Shown here: positions 13,001 through 24,592 of the stretch, one piece after another
Position numbering within the stretch: position 1 is the stretch's first letter
How the letters are laid out: each line of letters begins with the position of its first letter
Assembly (NCBI GenBank): GCA_002049455.2
Contig: KV918811.1
Span: forward strand, 62,001 to 126,000
Length of the DNA: 64,000 nucleotides
Origin: Porphyra umbilicalis
Lineage: Eukaryota; Rhodophyta; Bangiophyceae; Bangiales; Bangiaceae
Direction of reading: 5' to 3'
Translations under genes and position numbers: made by a program
Notes under the pieces: model-generated
Databases searched by the model: none
Told to the model about the DNA's origin: nothing
The model's input: the letters and a program-made list of their open reading frames with translations, nothing else

Positions 13001-13098
13001 CCATGGCCGTGCCAGACGTGGGCGCGCCGTCGCCGTCGGGTGCGGCGGGGCGGCGGGGGGACCGGAGAGGAGGGCCCCCACGCCCCGAGGTCCGATGA
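10087..13098 (+). CDS. DEP domain plus DUF547 protein
   Basis: The start at 10,087 has a strong context (caccATGG) and gives MASSLPRKRKANEEQ. A DEP domain lies at about 10,561-10,860, with the typical core YAQCFVGSEAVTWIMDSL and the ending HHVTHSEPFADEYFFYRW. A low-complexity linker follows. A DUF547 domain lies at about 11,760-12,390, with LPLNHDERLAFFANVYNTLV, FFRTLSYRVGG and RIFWWYAGDFPRG. DEP-DUF547 proteins are known in plants and algae. DEP domains usually bind membranes or partner proteins, and the role of DUF547 is unknown. The long central frame runs 9782-13,183, but the sensible N-terminus is in a different frame up to the G run at about 10,330-10,343. The sensible C-terminus (VPPSSAAVPDVAAMAVPDVG to a stop at 13,098) is in another frame after the G run at about 12,949-12,960. 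Homopolymer length error is the simplest reason. No introns are needed. Confidence 0.8.
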
Positions 13099-14029
13099 GC
13101 GGCACCGCGCGCGCGCGGCGGTGCGTTTATCTCTCGCTGTTTCCTTCTTCCTTTTTTTGCTTTTTTTTCTCCCTCTCTTGTGACTGCTTGATATGTGTAT
13201 CTTTTTCGTGTTTTTGCTTGTGTCTGGTACCTGGCCTCGCCGCGGGCGCGTTGCGTCGACCCATTGTTCTTCTCTTGTTTCTCTTCTGTTGGATACTCGA
13301 CGTTCCGTGGGGCTCTGGGGGCGGTCGAGGCCGCGTGGCAACCGGGGGGTGTGAGGTCGCTGCAGGCGAGTGGCACTCGCTCGCAGCGTGACGCTTGTGG
13401 GTGAGCGGGATAACAGCGGCTGACACGGTTGGGATGGGGTCGCCGCGGAGGGCGCCCCTAGTGGAAGAGGCCGCGCAGCATCCGCCTCGCGTCGTCGACG
13501 AGGCGGGCAAGGCAAGGCGGCCTCCCGTTTGGTTCGTGATGGTTTTTTATGCGCAGGAAGTGTATGAAGCACACTCTGGTGTAAAAGTACGCTAGTCGTC
13601 TTGCATGATGGGTACTACTTTAGTTCTCTGAGAGCGACTCAACAGAGCACGGATTGATTCTCAATTGCCTTCCTTTCAAGTCGATAGTTGCCGGATCAGA
13701 GACCGTCGGCCAGACGGCCGGCCGTCTGGCCGGCCGGCCGGCGGTCGTTGCAGAGCCGGCTGGCACGGACGACGTCGGGGCGCACTGGCGGATTGCTTCG
13801 CAGCGGCGGCGGCCGCTGGTCGTCGCGACCAGCGCCTGCCGTCCCTCACCCTCCAGTCGTCGTCTTCACTACCAGCGTTGACGGTTGTCCCTGCCAACGA
13901 CTGCCTACTCCTCCTGCTGCACGGCGTTGATAAGGCTCGTCGCCCGCGCGGTGGCTGGCGCCCCACCGCGCCCGTCGGCTAGCCTGGCTCCACGGCTGGC
14001 GCCCCCCCCCCCCCCCCCCCCCCCCCACC
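13099..14029. other. Intergenic region between the DEP-DUF547 gene and BMS1
   Basis: The T-rich stretch 13,140-13,215 is probably the 3' untranslated end of the preceding gene. A perfect 24-bp palindrome lies at 13,708-13,731 (arms GGCCAGACGGCC and GGCCGTCTGGCC). A C run of more than 20 bases at about 14,003-14,026 abuts the BMS1 start codon. No gene is seen. Confidence 0.5.
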
Positions 14030-17000
14030 ATGGAGGGCGGCGACGTCCCGACTGCCAAGAGCCACCGCCCCTCCCGCCGCAAAGACGCTGAAAAAAAAAA
14101 AGCGGCGGCGGCCGCCGTCGGCGGCGGCCCCAACCGCAAGGCGTTTGCCAAGCCCGGCGCGCTCGCGCGCCGCATCCACATTGCCGCGGAGCGGTCGGAG
14201 AAGCGGGCGAGCCACCCCAACGCCCCCGTCGCGCGCCCCGACGCGGCCGGCGCGGACCCCGCGCCGCACCTCGTCGCGGTCGTCGGCCCCGCGCGGTCGG
14301 GCAAGTCGACGCTCATCCGCAACTTGGTGCTCCACTGGTCCCGCCGCCGCCTCACCGAAGTCACCGGCCCGATTACGCTGTCGACGGGGCCCGGCCGCCG
14401 CATTACGCTGCTCGAGGTGCCGTCCGACTTGGCGGCCATGATCGACGCGGCCAAGGTGGCCGACCTGGTCCTCCTCGCCGTCGACGCGGCGTACGGGTTT
14501 GAGATGGAGACGTTTGAGTTTTTGAACATTGTCGCCACGCACGGGATGCCCAAGGTCATTGGCGTGCTCACGCACTTGGACCTCGTCCCCGACGGAAAGC
14601 GGCTGCAGGCGACCAAGAAGCGGCTCAAGGCGCGCTTTTGGGCCGAGCTGTACGACGGCGCCAAGCTGTTTTACCTGTCGGGCATCACCGCGTCGGGCGA
14701 CTACCTGCGGCGGGAGGTGCTCAATTTGGCGCGCTTCATCTCCATCACCAAATTCCGCGCGCTCACCTTCCGCTCGGCGCACCCATACCTCCTCGCCGAC
14801 CGCGTGGAGGACGTGTCGGGACTGACGCCGTCCGACCCGGACTTTGCGACCGCCAACCGCACGGTGGCGGCCTATGGCTTTGTGCGCGGCTGCCACCTGC
14901 GGACGGTCGGCGGCCTCGACGCCGCGTCGGGCGGCTGGCGCGTGCACCTGCCGGGCGTGGGGGACCTCCGCGCGTCCCGCGTGGACCCGCTGCCCGACCC
15001 GTGCCCCGCGCCGGCCAAACACACCAAGGGTGGGTCGGCCGCGTCGGCGGCGCCGCTCGGCCCCGACGGCAAGCCGCGGCGGCGGCGCATTGGGGAGAAG
15101 GAGCGGCTGGTGTATGCGCCCATGGCCACCGACGTGGACGGCGTCCTCTACGACCGCGACGCGGTGTACATTTCCATCCCGGACGAGCTCGTCCGCTTTA
15201 CCGACCGCGACGCGGGCAAGGTGGGGGGGGTGGGGGGGGTGGGGGGGGGGGCAGCGCCGGCGGAGCGGCGGGTGGCGGCGAGCCGTGACGACGGGGCCGC
15301 CGGTAGCGACGGCGGCAGGTATGACAGCGACAGCGGCGACAGTGAGGAGGAGGGTGGCGACGCGGCGGCCGCGGCGGTCCCGCCGCAGGGCGAGGGCGAG
15401 CGCCTCGTCAAGGAGCTCCAACGCGTCGATGTGGGGATGGACGAGCGCCTCGGGGGGGCGACGCTGCGGCTGATGGCGGGGGCGGCGCCCATCCAGAGTG
15501 CGGCGTTTGCGGCGGCGCAGCCGGCGGCGGCCGCCGCCGATGCCGCGGGGTCGGACGATGGCGACGAGGGCGGCGGCCCGCCGCCGCCGCGGTCACCAGC
15601 GCGGAGGAGACGGGCGGCCGCGGGCGGGGTGGCCCTGGCCGGCGACGGCGGCGGGTCGGCCGCTGGTGCGTCGGGGGGGAGCGGCAGCTCGTCAGACGGG
15701 AGCGGCAGCTCCTCAGACGATGGTGACGGGGAAAGCGGTGCCGAGTCGGCGTCATCGCTGTCAGATGACGGCGGTGACGTTGACGGCGCCGACGGAGAGG
15801 CCTCTACCGACAGCGTCGCAGAGGGGAGTGACGACTCGGACGGCTCCGCCGACAGCGATGAGAACGAGGACGAGGACGAGGTTGAGGACGACGCGGTTGG
15901 CAATGAGAGCGGCGGCGGCCGTGCCAAGGCGCCGGCCGTCGGCTACCTCATGTCCGACTCGGACAGCGAGCTGGAGGCGGCGGCGGCGCGGCAGCCGGCA
16001 CGGCGCGCCACCCGCCGTCGGCCCGGCGGTCACGCGTCAAACAGTGACGCCGTAGACGACGACGTTGAGAGCGACGTCGAGGGCGGCGATGAGGACAGCG
16101 ACGGGGAGGGGGCGTCCGGTTCCCGAGGCGACACGTCGTCGTCTGAGGAGGACGCTGACGCGGCCGACGGCGACGCCCCCCCCGGCGTGCCGGCGTGGTC
16201 CACGCAGCTCCTCGCGCGCGCCGCCGCCCGCGGGGCGGTCCTCCGCCCCTCTGCCGCCCTCACACGCCTCATCTACGAGACGGACGTGGAGGATGTGGGC
16301 GCGCCCATGACGCCCGCCGCGACGCCCGCCGGTGACGACAATGACGACGAGCTCTTTCGGCGCGCCGACGCGGACGCCGCTGCGCTCGCGCGCGACGAAG
16401 ACATTAGCCGCCTAAACGTGGCGTTCGCGCGTGACTGGTCGGCCGACCCGTCGGCCATGGCGACGCTGCGGTTGCGGCGGTTTGGCACGGGCGCGCGGGA
16501 GTTGGAGGCCCGCCTCGACGGCGGCGGGGGTGGGAGCTCGGAGGAGGGAGACTTTGAGGACCTGGAAGCGCCTGCCGACGGCGGCAACGACGACGGCGGC
16601 GGGTCGGATAGCGACGGCGGGGGCGACGGCGCCCGCACGACGCCGGTCGTGTTGCGGTCGGGGGACTTTGAGGTGACGGACACGGCGACGCGGCGGCGTG
16701 GCGCTGGCGCGGGGGGGGGCGACGCAGACGACGACGCTGCCGCGGCCGCCCGCCTGCGCGCCCTCAAACTCCAACGAAAGGCCGCCTTTGACGCGGCGTG
16801 GGACACCAAGTCCCCGGCGCTGACCGCCCCGGCGGCGTGGGGCGGCGCCGGGCTGTCGGCCGCCTCGGCCGGCGGCGGTGCCGGGGACGGCGCCACCGCC
16901 GCCGCCGCCGCCCCCGACGGCGGCGGCGACCGCCTCGACGCGACCGACGTGACGCTCCTGACGGGCGCCGCCGACAAGGCCGCCCCCGTTGTGGCCACTG

Positions 17001-18400
17001 GCGAAACGGCGGCGGCCGGCGGCGGCATGGACGACCTCGTCAAAGCCGAGCGCACCCGCCGCGCGGCGTTGCGGGTGGCGGAGCTCGGCGCCCTGACGCC
17101 CGCCGCGCGGGCGGCGCTCGAAGGGCACCCGCCCGGCACGTACGTGCGCGTCGAGTTGACCGACGTCCCCGTCGAGTTTGTGCGCCACTTTGACCCGGCG
17201 GCGCCCGTGGTGCTCGGCGGCCTGTCGGGGGCGCTCGAGGAGCGCCACGTCTACCTCCGCTGCCGCGTCAAGCGCCACCGGTGGCGGCGCGGGGTGCTCA
17301 AGTCGGCCGACCCGGTCATTTTTTCCATTGGCTGGCGCCGCTTCCAATCCGTGCCCATCTATGACATGGAGGACGCCAACGGGCGGCGGCGGTACCTAAA
17401 GTACTCGCCCGAACACATGCACTGCCAGGCGACGGTGTTTGGGCCGGCGGCGCCGCCGGGGACGGGCGTCGTCATGGTCGCGGGCCTCGGGCGGGAGCGG
17501 GCGGGCTTTCGCGTGTCGGGCACGGGCGTCGTGTTGGAGCTCGACGTGTCCCCCAACGTGGTTAAGAAGCTCAAGCTTGTCGGCGAGCCGTACCAGGTGC
17601 GGAAGAACACGGCCTTTATCCGCCACATGTTTTCCTCCGAGTTGGAGGTCGCCCGCTTTATCGGCGCCGCCATCCGCACCGTGTCGGGCGTGCGCGGGGC
17701 GGTCAAGAAGGCGGTCACGGCGGGGGCGGAGATTAAGGGCCCCCCCGGCGCCTTTCGAGCGACCTTTGAGGACAAGATCCTCATGTCGGACATTGTCTTT
17801 CTGCGCACGTGGGCGCCCGTCAAGCCCCCCCGCGTGTGCGTCATGGCCGAGGACCTCCTCGAGCCGGCCCTCCACCGGGGCGTCACCGACGCGGCCCCGT
17901 GGCGCATGCGCACCGTGCGGGAGGTGCGGGAGGCGGGGGGCCTCGCGCAGCCGCTCAACGTTGACTCGCTCTACACGCCCGTCGTGCGGGCGACGCGGCG
18001 GTTCAACCCGCTGCAGGTGCCCAAGACGCTCGAGGCGGCCCTGCCGTTTGCGTCCAAGCCCAAGGACGCACCGCCGACGGCGGCCAAGCGGGCGGCGCGC
18101 CTCGGCCGCGCACCCCGGCGCGTGCGCGACCGCCGGGCCGAGACGGCGGTCGTCCTCGAGCCCGAGGAGCGGAAAAAGGCGGCGCTGATGAACGTCATTG
18201 GGGCGGTGCGCAAGGACAAGGAGGCCAAGCGCAAAGCCGCCAACGTGGCGCGGCGGGAGCGCAAGGCCAAGGAGGCGGCCAAGGAGGAGGAAAAGCACCA
18301 GCGGGGGGAGGCCAACCGCCGCAAGCGCAAGTACGTGATGGACGGGCAGCAGGCGGCCAAGCGGGCAAAGGCCGCGGGCGCGGCGATTGAGTTTGATTGA
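14030..18400 (+). CDS. BMS1: Ribosome biogenesis GTPase BMS1 (1456 aa, single exon)
   Basis: BMS1 is a nucleolar GTPase of the small-subunit processome. In yeast it works with Rcl1 in early pre-rRNA cleavage for 40S assembly. Here the start at 14,030 is in a strong context (caccATGG). The N-terminal GTPase domain carries the P-loop GPARSGKS at residues 86-93, then [20 protein letters not shown] and a THLDL motif in the usual G4 position. A very long acidic Ser/Asp/Glu-rich and Gly-rich middle (roughly residues 440-900) separates it from the C-terminal ribosome-biogenesis domain, with [29 protein letters not shown] and [17 protein letters not shown] lysine/arginine-rich tail follows ([20 protein letters not shown]). 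At 1456 residues it is longer than yeast (about 1180) or human (about 1280) BMS1, and the excess lies in the middle. The frame survives internal G runs near 15,220-15,250. This family assignment is among the firmest in the window. Confidence 0.95.
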   Translation: MEGGDVPTAKSHRPSRRKDAEKKKAAAAAVGGGPNRKAFAKPGALARRIHIAAERSEKRASHPNAPVARPDAAGADPAPHLVAVVGPARSGKSTLIRNLVLHWSRRRLTEVTGPITLSTGPGRRITLLEVPSDLAAMIDAAKVADLVLLAVDAAYGFEMETFEFLNIVATHGMPKVIGVLTHLDLVPDGKRLQATKKRLKARFWAELYDGAKLFYLSGITASGDYLRREVLNLARFISITKFRALTFRSAHPYLLADRVEDVSGLTPSDPDFATANRTVAAYGFVRGCHLRTVGGLDAASGGWRVHLPGVGDLRASRVDPLPDPCPAPAKHTKGGSAASAAPLGPDGKPRRRRIGEKERLVYAPMATDVDGVLYDRDAVYISIPDELVRFTDRDAGKVGGVGGVGGGAAPAERRVAASRDDGAAGSDGGRYDSDSGDSEEEGGDAAAAAVPPQGEGERLVKELQRVDVGMDERLGGATLRLMAGAAPIQSAAFAAAQPAAAAADAAGSDDGDEGGGPPPPRSPARRRRAAAGGVALAGDGGGSAAGASGGSGSSSDGSGSSSDDGDGESGAESASSLSDDGGDVDGADGEASTDSVAEGSDDSDGSADSDENEDEDEVEDDAVGNESGGGRAKAPAVGYLMSDSDSELEAAAARQPARRATRRRPGGHASNSDAVDDDVESDVEGGDEDSDGEGASGSRGDTSSSEEDADAADGDAPPGVPAWSTQLLARAAARGAVLRPSAALTRLIYETDVEDVGAPMTPAATPAGDDNDDELFRRADADAAALARDEDISRLNVAFARDWSADPSAMATLRLRRFGTGARELEARLDGGGGGSSEEGDFEDLEAPADGGNDDGGGSDSDGGGDGARTTPVVLRSGDFEVTDTATRRRGAGAGGGDADDDAAAAARLRALKLQRKAAFDAAWDTKSPALTAPAAWGGAGLSAASAGGGAGDGATAAAAAPDGGGDRLDATDVTLLTGAADKAAPVVATGETAAAGGGMDDLVKAERTRRAALRVAELGALTPAARAALEGHPPGTYVRVELTDVPVEFVRHFDPAAPVVLGGLSGALEERHVYLRCRVKRHRWRRGVLKSADPVIFSIGWRRFQSVPIYDMEDANGRRRYLKYSPEHMHCQATVFGPAAPPGTGVVMVAGLGRERAGFRVSGTGVVLELDVSPNVVKKLKLVGEPYQVRKNTAFIRHMFSSELEVARFIGAAIRTVSGVRGAVKKAVTAGAEIKGPPGAFRATFEDKILMSDIVFLRTWAPVKPPRVCVMAEDLLEPALHRGVTDAAPWRMRTVREVREAGGLAQPLNVDSLYTPVVRATRRFNPLQVPKTLEAALPFASKPKDAPPTAAKRAARLGRAPRRVRDRRAETAVVLEPEERKKAALMNVIGAVRKDKEAKRKAANVARRERKAKEAAKEEEKHQRGEANRRKRKYVMDGQQAAKRAKAAGAAIEFD

Positions 18401-19198
18401 GGGGTGTATGGCGGGGGTGGGAGGGGAGGGGGGGGGGGGGACGAGGGGGTTTGGCAGACGCACGTCTGGCGCCGTGGACAGTTGTTCCCCGTTGGCGTGG
18501 CAGGCTTTACCGCGCGCCTACGAGGGCCTGGGCTGGTCGGTCAATACAAAAGCTGGCTGCGGAAACAGACGGCCTCCTGGTCCGTCCCCCCCACCGCCGC
18601 CGCGGTCGCTGCCGCCGCCGCCGTGGTCGCTGCCGCCGCCGCCGTGGTCGGTGCCCTCGTTTGGGCCTCTGCCTCGGATCGCAGCTGGCGAGGTGGGGGC
18701 CATGGGTGTCTCTGCAAGAGGCTGGGAAGGAGAAGACGCTTCGCACGCTCTCAGTGTCACACAATCTTTGCACTTTTGGGTTTGCTGCCCACAATTCTTG
18801 CATATTTGGATTTTCTGCACACACAGGTTTGTTGCGTGGTGCAGGATTAAGGCTCAGTACTCTGGGAGGCCACTTGCAAACCTGACAGTGAACAGCATGG
18901 CACTGAGCGACTACAATTGAGCTGTGCCGGGAAAAAGTTGCCTGCCACCGACGGTGCCGAACCCCGCCCTTCTTCCCCGACAGCGCGGTGGGCGATCCGA
19001 TTGCCGCGCGCTGGTGTGTCTAGAGCTGTCTCCCCGCCGCCGCGGCCGCCGCGGTACGGGTCGGTCCGCTTTTGCTCGGACGTCCTGTTTCGCCCTGGCT
19101 ACTGGCCTTCTCCTCACTGGTGACGGACTACTGTGGTGCGAGGGAGCGCTGTTTCCGCGCCCACCCCTTTGACCCTGCACTCGTCCTGCGGTCCCACC
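18401..19198. other. Intergenic region between BMS1 and CCT5
   Basis: This tandem arrangement leaves about 800 bp for the BMS1 3' end and the CCT5 promoter. It contains three nearly identical 18-bp units (tggtcgctgccgccgccg type) at about 18,596-18,650 and a pyrimidine-rich stretch near 18,760-18,830. No TATA box in a clear position and no gene were found. Confidence 0.45.
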
Positions 19199-20809
19199 AT
19201 GTCGCTGGCGTTTGATGAGTATGGCCGGCCCTTCATCATTGTGGAGGAGCAAGAGTCCAAGTCTCGCCTAAAGGGCATTGACGCCCTCAAGGCCAACATC
19301 GCGGCCGGCCTCTCCATCGCCCGCACGCTGCGGACGTCGCTCGGCCCGCGGGGGATGGACAAGATGCTGCAATCCCCCGACGGGGACATCACCGTCACCA
19401 ATGACGGGGCGACCATCCTCGAACAAATGGACGTGGAGCACCAGGTCGCCAAGCTTATGGTCTCCCTCTCCAAGTCCCAGGACGATGAAATCGGGGACGG
19501 CACGACCGGCGTGGTCGTCCTCGCTGGGGCGCTGCTCGAGGAGGCGTCCAAGCTCCTCGACCGGGGCGTCCACCCGACGCGTATCGCGGAGGGCTTTGAG
19601 GCCGCCTGCGAGGTGTGCATGCCCCGCCTAGAGGCCATTGCCGACACGGTGGATACGGCGGCCAATGGGCACGAGGAGCTGGTGCAGACGGCCATGACGA
19701 CCCTCAACTCCAAGATTGTGCACCGGATGAAGCGGGAGCTGGCCGAGATGTGTGTTGAGGCGGTGCTGGCGGTGGCGGACTTGGAGCGCCGGGACGTCAA
19801 CTTGGACCTGATCAAGCTCGACGGCAAGGCCGGCGGGAAGCTGGAGGAGACCAAGCTCGTCCAGGGCATCGTCATTGACAAGGACTTTTCCCATCCGCAG
19901 ATGCCCAAGCGGGTGGAGGACGCCAAGATCTGCATCCTCACCTGCCCGTTTGAGCCGCCCAAGCCCAAGACCAAACACAAGCTCGACATTGACTCGGTGC
20001 AGCAGTACCAGGAGATGCAGGAGGCGGAGGCCGCCTACTTTCGGGACATGGTCGCCGCCGTCAAGGACTCGGGTGCCAACCTGGTCATCTGCCAGTGGGG
20101 CTTTGACGACGAGGCCAACCACCTGCTGCTGAAGTCCCAGCTGCCGGCCGTCCGGTGGGTCGGCGGCGTCGAGTTGGAGCTGATCGCCCTCGCGACGGGC
20201 GGGCGGATCATCCCCCGCTTCTCTGAAATTTCCGCGGCCAAGCTCGGCTCGGCGGGCGTCGTGCGGGAGCTGTCCTTTGGGACGACGCACGAGCACGTCA
20301 TTGTGCTCGAAGGGTGCGCCGCCTCCAAGGCCGTCACCATCTACGTGCGGGGCGGCAACAGCATGGTCGTGGAGGAGGCCAAGCGCTCCATCCACGACGC
20401 CCTCTGCGTCGTGCGCAACCTCATCCGCGACTCGCGCATCGTGTACGGGGGGGGCGCGTCGGAGATTGCGTGCTCCCTCGCCGTTGCCGGCGCCGCCGAA
20501 GCCGTGTCGGGCGTCACCCAGTACGCCATGCGGGGCTTTGCCGACGCCCTCGACTCGGTGGCGATGGCGCTCGCGGAGAATGCGGGCCTCCAGCCGATCG
20601 ACACGGTGACGGCGGTCAAGGCGGCGCAGGTGGCGTCGGCGTCGCCGCAGCTCGGCATTGACTGCCTCGGCGCGGGCACCAATGATATGAAGGTGCAAAA
20701 CGTGCGGGAGGCGCTCGCCTCCAAGCAGCAGCAGCTGCTGCACGCGACGCAGATGGTGCGGATGCTGCTCAAGATTGATGACGTCATTAGCAGGGACGAG
20801 GACCCGTAG
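19199..20809 (+). CDS. CCT5: Chaperonin CCT/TRiC epsilon subunit (536 aa, single exon)
   Basis: This is one of the eight subunits of the cytosolic type II chaperonin ring, which folds actin, tubulin and other proteins using ATP. The ATG at 19,199 (gtcccaccATGTCG) gives [20 protein letters not shown], the expected epsilon N-terminus. The frame is open about 66 bases further upstream, but that part does not resemble the family. Nucleotide-binding motifs are present: [11 protein letters not shown] (residues 48-57), [11 protein letters not shown] and [12 protein letters not shown] (99-110). The apical domain includes [20 protein letters not shown]. Near the C-terminus [12 protein letters not shown] and [13 protein letters not shown] are typical. 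The length matches human CCT5 (541 aa) closely. No frame problem and no intron are seen. Confidence 0.96.
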   Translation: MSLAFDEYGRPFIIVEEQESKSRLKGIDALKANIAAGLSIARTLRTSLGPRGMDKMLQSPDGDITVTNDGATILEQMDVEHQVAKLMVSLSKSQDDEIGDGTTGVVVLAGALLEEASKLLDRGVHPTRIAEGFEAACEVCMPRLEAIADTVDTAANGHEELVQTAMTTLNSKIVHRMKRELAEMCVEAVLAVADLERRDVNLDLIKLDGKAGGKLEETKLVQGIVIDKDFSHPQMPKRVEDAKICILTCPFEPPKPKTKHKLDIDSVQQYQEMQEAEAAYFRDMVAAVKDSGANLVICQWGFDDEANHLLLKSQLPAVRWVGGVELELIALATGGRIIPRFSEISAAKLGSAGVVRELSFGTTHEHVIVLEGCAASKAVTIYVRGGNSMVVEEAKRSIHDALCVVRNLIRDSRIVYGGGASEIACSLAVAGAAEAVSGVTQYAMRGFADALDSVAMALAENAGLQPIDTVTAVKAAQVASASPQLGIDCLGAGTNDMKVQNVREALASKQQQLLHATQMVRMLLKIDDVISRDEDP

Positions 20810-21232
20810 AGGGGTGTCGTCGTCATGACTGGGCTTTTTGGGGGGGCGGGGATGGGGGGCATGGAGGCGTTGGGATGACATATGTCGTGCCGTGTTGATG
20901 TGAGCGTTTGTCATCCACTGCGTCGGTTGTCTTTTTGCCCACTGTGGACAAACCAAAAGCAAGCAGCTGCGCTGCACCACGGCGCACTCTGTCGCACTCG
21001 TGTCTTGTCAGACGGGCAACCGCTCGTGCCCCACGCGTGGTGCACGCGAGGCCGAAACGCGCACGCAGCGGGCGCCTCTTTGTCTGCCTCTGCGTCGCGG
21101 CTCGCCGCTGGTCGGCCGACCCGCCGGCGGTTGCCCGCGCACCGGCGTGACCACCCTTTTCCCAGCGCTGGTGGGTGGCGCGGCAAGCACCCCCACGAGG
21201 AAAAGGGCACCCCGCGGGCGACCCCCCCCCCG
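20810..21232. other. Short intergenic region between convergent genes
   Basis: The 423 bp between the CCT5 stop (plus strand) and the lipase stop (minus strand) hold both 3' ends. A G run lies just after the CCT5 stop (20,836-20,855). Nothing else was recognised. Confidence 0.5.
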
Positions 21233-22141
21233 TCACCGCCGCGTCGGCCGCTCCGCTTCCGCCGCCGCCGCCGCGTCGGCCGCGTGGCGCAGCGCGCCAA
21301 TCATGCCGTCGAGCAGGTGGTCGGCGACCATGCGCTCGTCGGGCAGCACGTCGCGCAGGTCCCGCAGCAAGTCCCCGCGGGTGACCGCCACCGCCGTGCG
21401 GTCGTCGGCACCGTCGGCGCCCCCGCCGCCGCCGCCGCCGCCGCCGCCGTCGCCGCGGCCGCCGCCGTCGCGCGCCACGGCGGCCGTGCGGCCACCGCGG
21501 CCGTCGACCGCCCCCGCCCCCGCCGCCGCCCCCGCCCCCGCCCGCACCCCGTCCGCCTCCTCCCCGTCGCCCCCGTCGCCCGCGGCGGGCGGCGGCGGCG
21601 GTCCGCCCGCCACGTGCACGAGGGCGCCCATGGGGTACAGCTCCACCGCCCGCGTCGCATCCAGCCGACCGACCGCCGCGTCGACGGTGCCCGACCGCTG
21701 CTCGTCGGCCACCTCTGACGCCACATCCGCCTTGTCCCGCACCGCCCCCCGCTCACCGTCGGGGGTGGGGGCGGCCGCCCCACGGGCGGCGCCACCGTCG
21801 CCCCGCCCCCCCCCCCCCCCCCCCCACGCCCGCCCACGCCGCCGACGCGCGGCGGGCGGGAGCGTCCCCCGGCGGGTACCCCCCCCCCCCCCCCCCCCCA
21901 ACGCCGCGAGCGTCGCCGGCAACCCCGCCGCGAGGCGCGACCGGAGCTCCCCCCCCAACTCGGCGGCGGCGACCGCCGCGGCGAGGCGGTCGAGGCTCGC
22001 CAACGACAGCCGCGGCACCGCGTCGACGCCGCGCACGACGGCGGTCATGGCCGCGGCGGGGCGCGCCGACCACGACGCGAGGCCGGCGTCGGCCACCGCC
22101 GCGGGGCCATACGCAAGCACCTCGACGCCCGCCGCCGACGC

Positions 22142-22173
<32 letters not shown>

Positions 22174-23448
22174 GCCGCCGCGCCGACCGCAGGCGCAGGG
22201 CGAGCAGCGGCGCGACGGCGCCGCCGAGGCTGTGGCCAACGACGAGGAGCGCCGGCGGCGGCGCGCCGCCGCCGCCGCCGCCGCCGGCACCCCCCCCGCC
22301 GCCAGGGGGCGGCCGCGGCGGCGGCCACTGGCGGCTGCCGACGCCCCGCGCGAGCAGCCGCGCGACGCGCGGCGCGAGCGCCGCCGCGCTCGCATCGTAC
22401 CCCGCGTGCACGGTGGCGGCGGCGGCCGAGGCGGTCGGCCGCACGCCCGCCGTGACGACGCCCATGTGGAGGTTGGTCGCCACGTCCCGCACCGACGCGG
22501 TGCCGCGGATGGCCACAAACGGGGTGCGCGTCGTGTGGTCGACGCCGACGAGGTAGGCGGGGCGGGCGACGGCGGGGGACAGCTCCCCGCCGAGGAGGGT
22601 GACGCCGGGGGGGGGGAGGGGGGGGGGCCCCCCCGGGGGCGACCGCGTAGGGGAGGTCCGCCAGTTGGGCGCCGCGCGCGAGGTGGGCGAGCTCCGCCGC
22701 GGAGAGGGGGGTGGGGGGGGGGGGGGGGGTGGGGGGGGGGGGGCGGAGGAGCATGAGCAGCCGCAGGCGGATGAGAAAGTCAAAGAGGCCCAACTCCTGG
22801 GGGGGGGGCGGGGAAAGGGGGGAGGGGGGGTCCAGGGAGCGCCGGCGCAATGGGAATCCGCGTCAGCAGGGGTGCGGTCGACACACGCGGTGTAGCGTCG
22901 CGCCGTCACCGGTCCGCCGGTCCAAGCGCCACGCCCCACCACGCCCTCTCGCTGCCCCGCGCCCGCCACGTACCTTGCCGCCGTGCGCGCGCGCGTGGCG
23001 CTCCCCCGACGCGCGCAGCAGCGCCGCCATCTCGGTGAGCGTACTCTGCGCCACCGCCCAGTCGGTCGACAGCCCCGCCCCGTCTGGGAGGCTCGGCAGC
23101 GACGGGAGGGACGGGAGGGACGGGAGCGACGGGAGCGACGGCAGCGACTCGATCGACGGCATGGAGACGGACGGGAGGGCGGCGGGGAGGAGGGAGGGCA
23201 TGGCGGGGAGCGCCACGGGCAGCGACGGCAGCGACGGGAGGGCGGCGGGGAGGGACGGCAGCGACGCGACGGGGACGCGGAGGGACGGCAGCGACGGCCA
23301 CGACGGGGGCCACCGGCGTGCCGCCCCGCCGCCGTCGGCTGGGGGGGGCGACGCGGCGGCGGGCGCGGGTGCCGCCGGCGGCGGCGCGCCACGGCCATGG
23401 GGGGGGGGCGGTGGCGGCGACGGCGGCGGCGGCGGCGGCGACAGCGAC

Positions 23449-23482
<34 letters not shown>

Positions 23483-23615
23483 GCCGTCGCGGCTGACTGG
23501 GCGGCCGCCGCCGCGGCCGCGGCCGCTGCCGTGGCGCAGCGGCGCCGGGCACCACCGCCCGACCGGCGGCGGGTAACCGCCGGGCGAGCGAACAGCGCAC
23601 GGCCGCGAGGCCCAT
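21233..23615 (-). CDS. Diacylglycerol-lipase-like (class 3) lipase, one intron
   Basis: This is a serine lipase of the sn-1-specific diacylglycerol lipase type, expected to release a fatty acid from diacylglycerol at a membrane. The nucleophile motif is VVGHSLGGAVAPLL. Upstream is VDHTTRTPFVAIRGTASVRD with the conserved RGT, then TVHAGYDASA. The catalytic Asp is likely in VRGVDAVPRLS, and the His in LPDERMVADHLLDGMIGAL after LYPMGALVHVAGG, as in animal DAGLs. An intron at 22,797-22,973 (GTACGTGG donor, CCCCCAG acceptor) joins ...ERHARAHGGK to ELGLFDFLIRLRLLMLL in phase 0. One frame change is needed at the G/C runs near 22,608-22,640. The N-terminal exon has SLP tripeptide repeats from a 9-bp DNA repeat. 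A GGC-repeat-containing frame opening at 23,974 (...SALNPPVGPAVPAAALSGQ) may be further N-terminal sequence, so the true start is uncertain. No clear four-helix membrane region like that of animal DAGLs was seen. Confidence 0.78.
22797..22973 (-). other. Intron of the lipase gene (177 nt)
   Basis: Read on the minus strand, the donor is AAG/GTACGTGG and the acceptor a long C-rich tract ending CAG/GAG. Removal keeps phase 0. The flanking exons both have lipase-like composition, and the intron itself contains G/C runs. Confidence 0.75.
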
Positions 23616-23621
23616 GGGGGG

Positions 23622-23659
<38 letters not shown>

Positions 23660-24592
23660 GCCGCCAGAGCCGCCGCCAGAGCCGCCGTCACCGCCGACGC
23701 CGCCCCGCCCACGCCGGGGGGCGCGCTGCCCCGAGAGCGCCGCTGCAGGGACGGCGGGGCCGACGGGCGGGTTGAGGGCGCTGCCGCCGGGCGTGGCCAC
23801 CGACGGGGGGCCCCCACACGTGGACGCGTCCACGGGCGGCGGCGGCGGCCAGACGCCAGACGTCTGCGGCGGCGAGGCGGGCACCGGCGGCGCTCCATAG
23901 GATATGGGCGGCGGGGATCCGCGCCGATCATGCAACGCGAGGGAAACGCGTTTGCATCGTGCGGTTGCAGCCAACTGTGTACTTGCTCGTCGCTTTCCTC
24001 GTGGCGATCATTGGACTTTACCCAATCGTTGCCGTGCCATCGCCCGTGTGCCTTGCCCACGTCTGATTGGGCGGGGATCGCATGGAGATTGTGTTTCGAG
24101 ACAACCTCGTCGACTGTATCCGGCTCGAGATACGGACGTGTCGTGCGCGCACGGGGATTGCCGAGCCGGTTATGGTCGTGTGTGGGGTGGCTACGCCAAT
24201 AAACAGCTTCCCCGCGCTGACGTGTCCCATTTGGCGCCCCCCCACCCATCCAATGTCAGGGGGCCCCCAAACCATGCTCCCCGTGGCGGCCGCTCGGGCC
24301 GCCTCCCTCCCCAGGCAACGCCACGGAATGCGCCCACGGGCGGCGGCAACGCCGCCTCCGTGTTGCCGCGGGCCCCGCGACCGGCCGAGAGCCCGGACCA
24401 ACGACACGGCGGTCGACCGGCTGCTACGACTGCGGGCGCTCCGCCCGTTGCCTTTGTATTCCCTTTTGGCCGCCCTGACGTCTCGCTCCCTCCCACTCGC
24501 TGGTGCGGCGCTCCCCCCCCCCCCCCCCTCCACCACGCGCGGCTGCTGTCAGCGGCGACAGGCGGGTGGTGGCGCCAGGCGGCGGCGGCGGT
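23616..24592. other. Divergent promoter region between lipase and membrane-protein genes
   Basis: The two genes are transcribed away from each other. Positions 23,625-23,700 are GCC trinucleotide repeats that may belong to the lipase N-terminus (see that entry). Positions 23,930-24,250 have average composition and are the best candidate for a shared promoter. No TATA box was assigned. Confidence 0.45.

Noticed and set aside
11261-13105. 614-codon minus-strand frame opposite the DEP-DUF547 gene
   Set aside because: It lies fully antisense to well-supported DUF547 sequence and has shadow-like Arg/His/Gly composition.
18518-18820. 100-codon minus-strand frame with CKNC and CKDC pairs like a zinc finger
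   Set aside because: It is short, lies in an intergenic region and continues into an 18-bp tandem repeat. No family match was recognised.
18850-18915. Short Alu-like phrase (ctctgggaggcc)
   Set aside because: Only about a dozen bases resemble the primate element. There is no A-box/B-box structure and no poly(A) tail.
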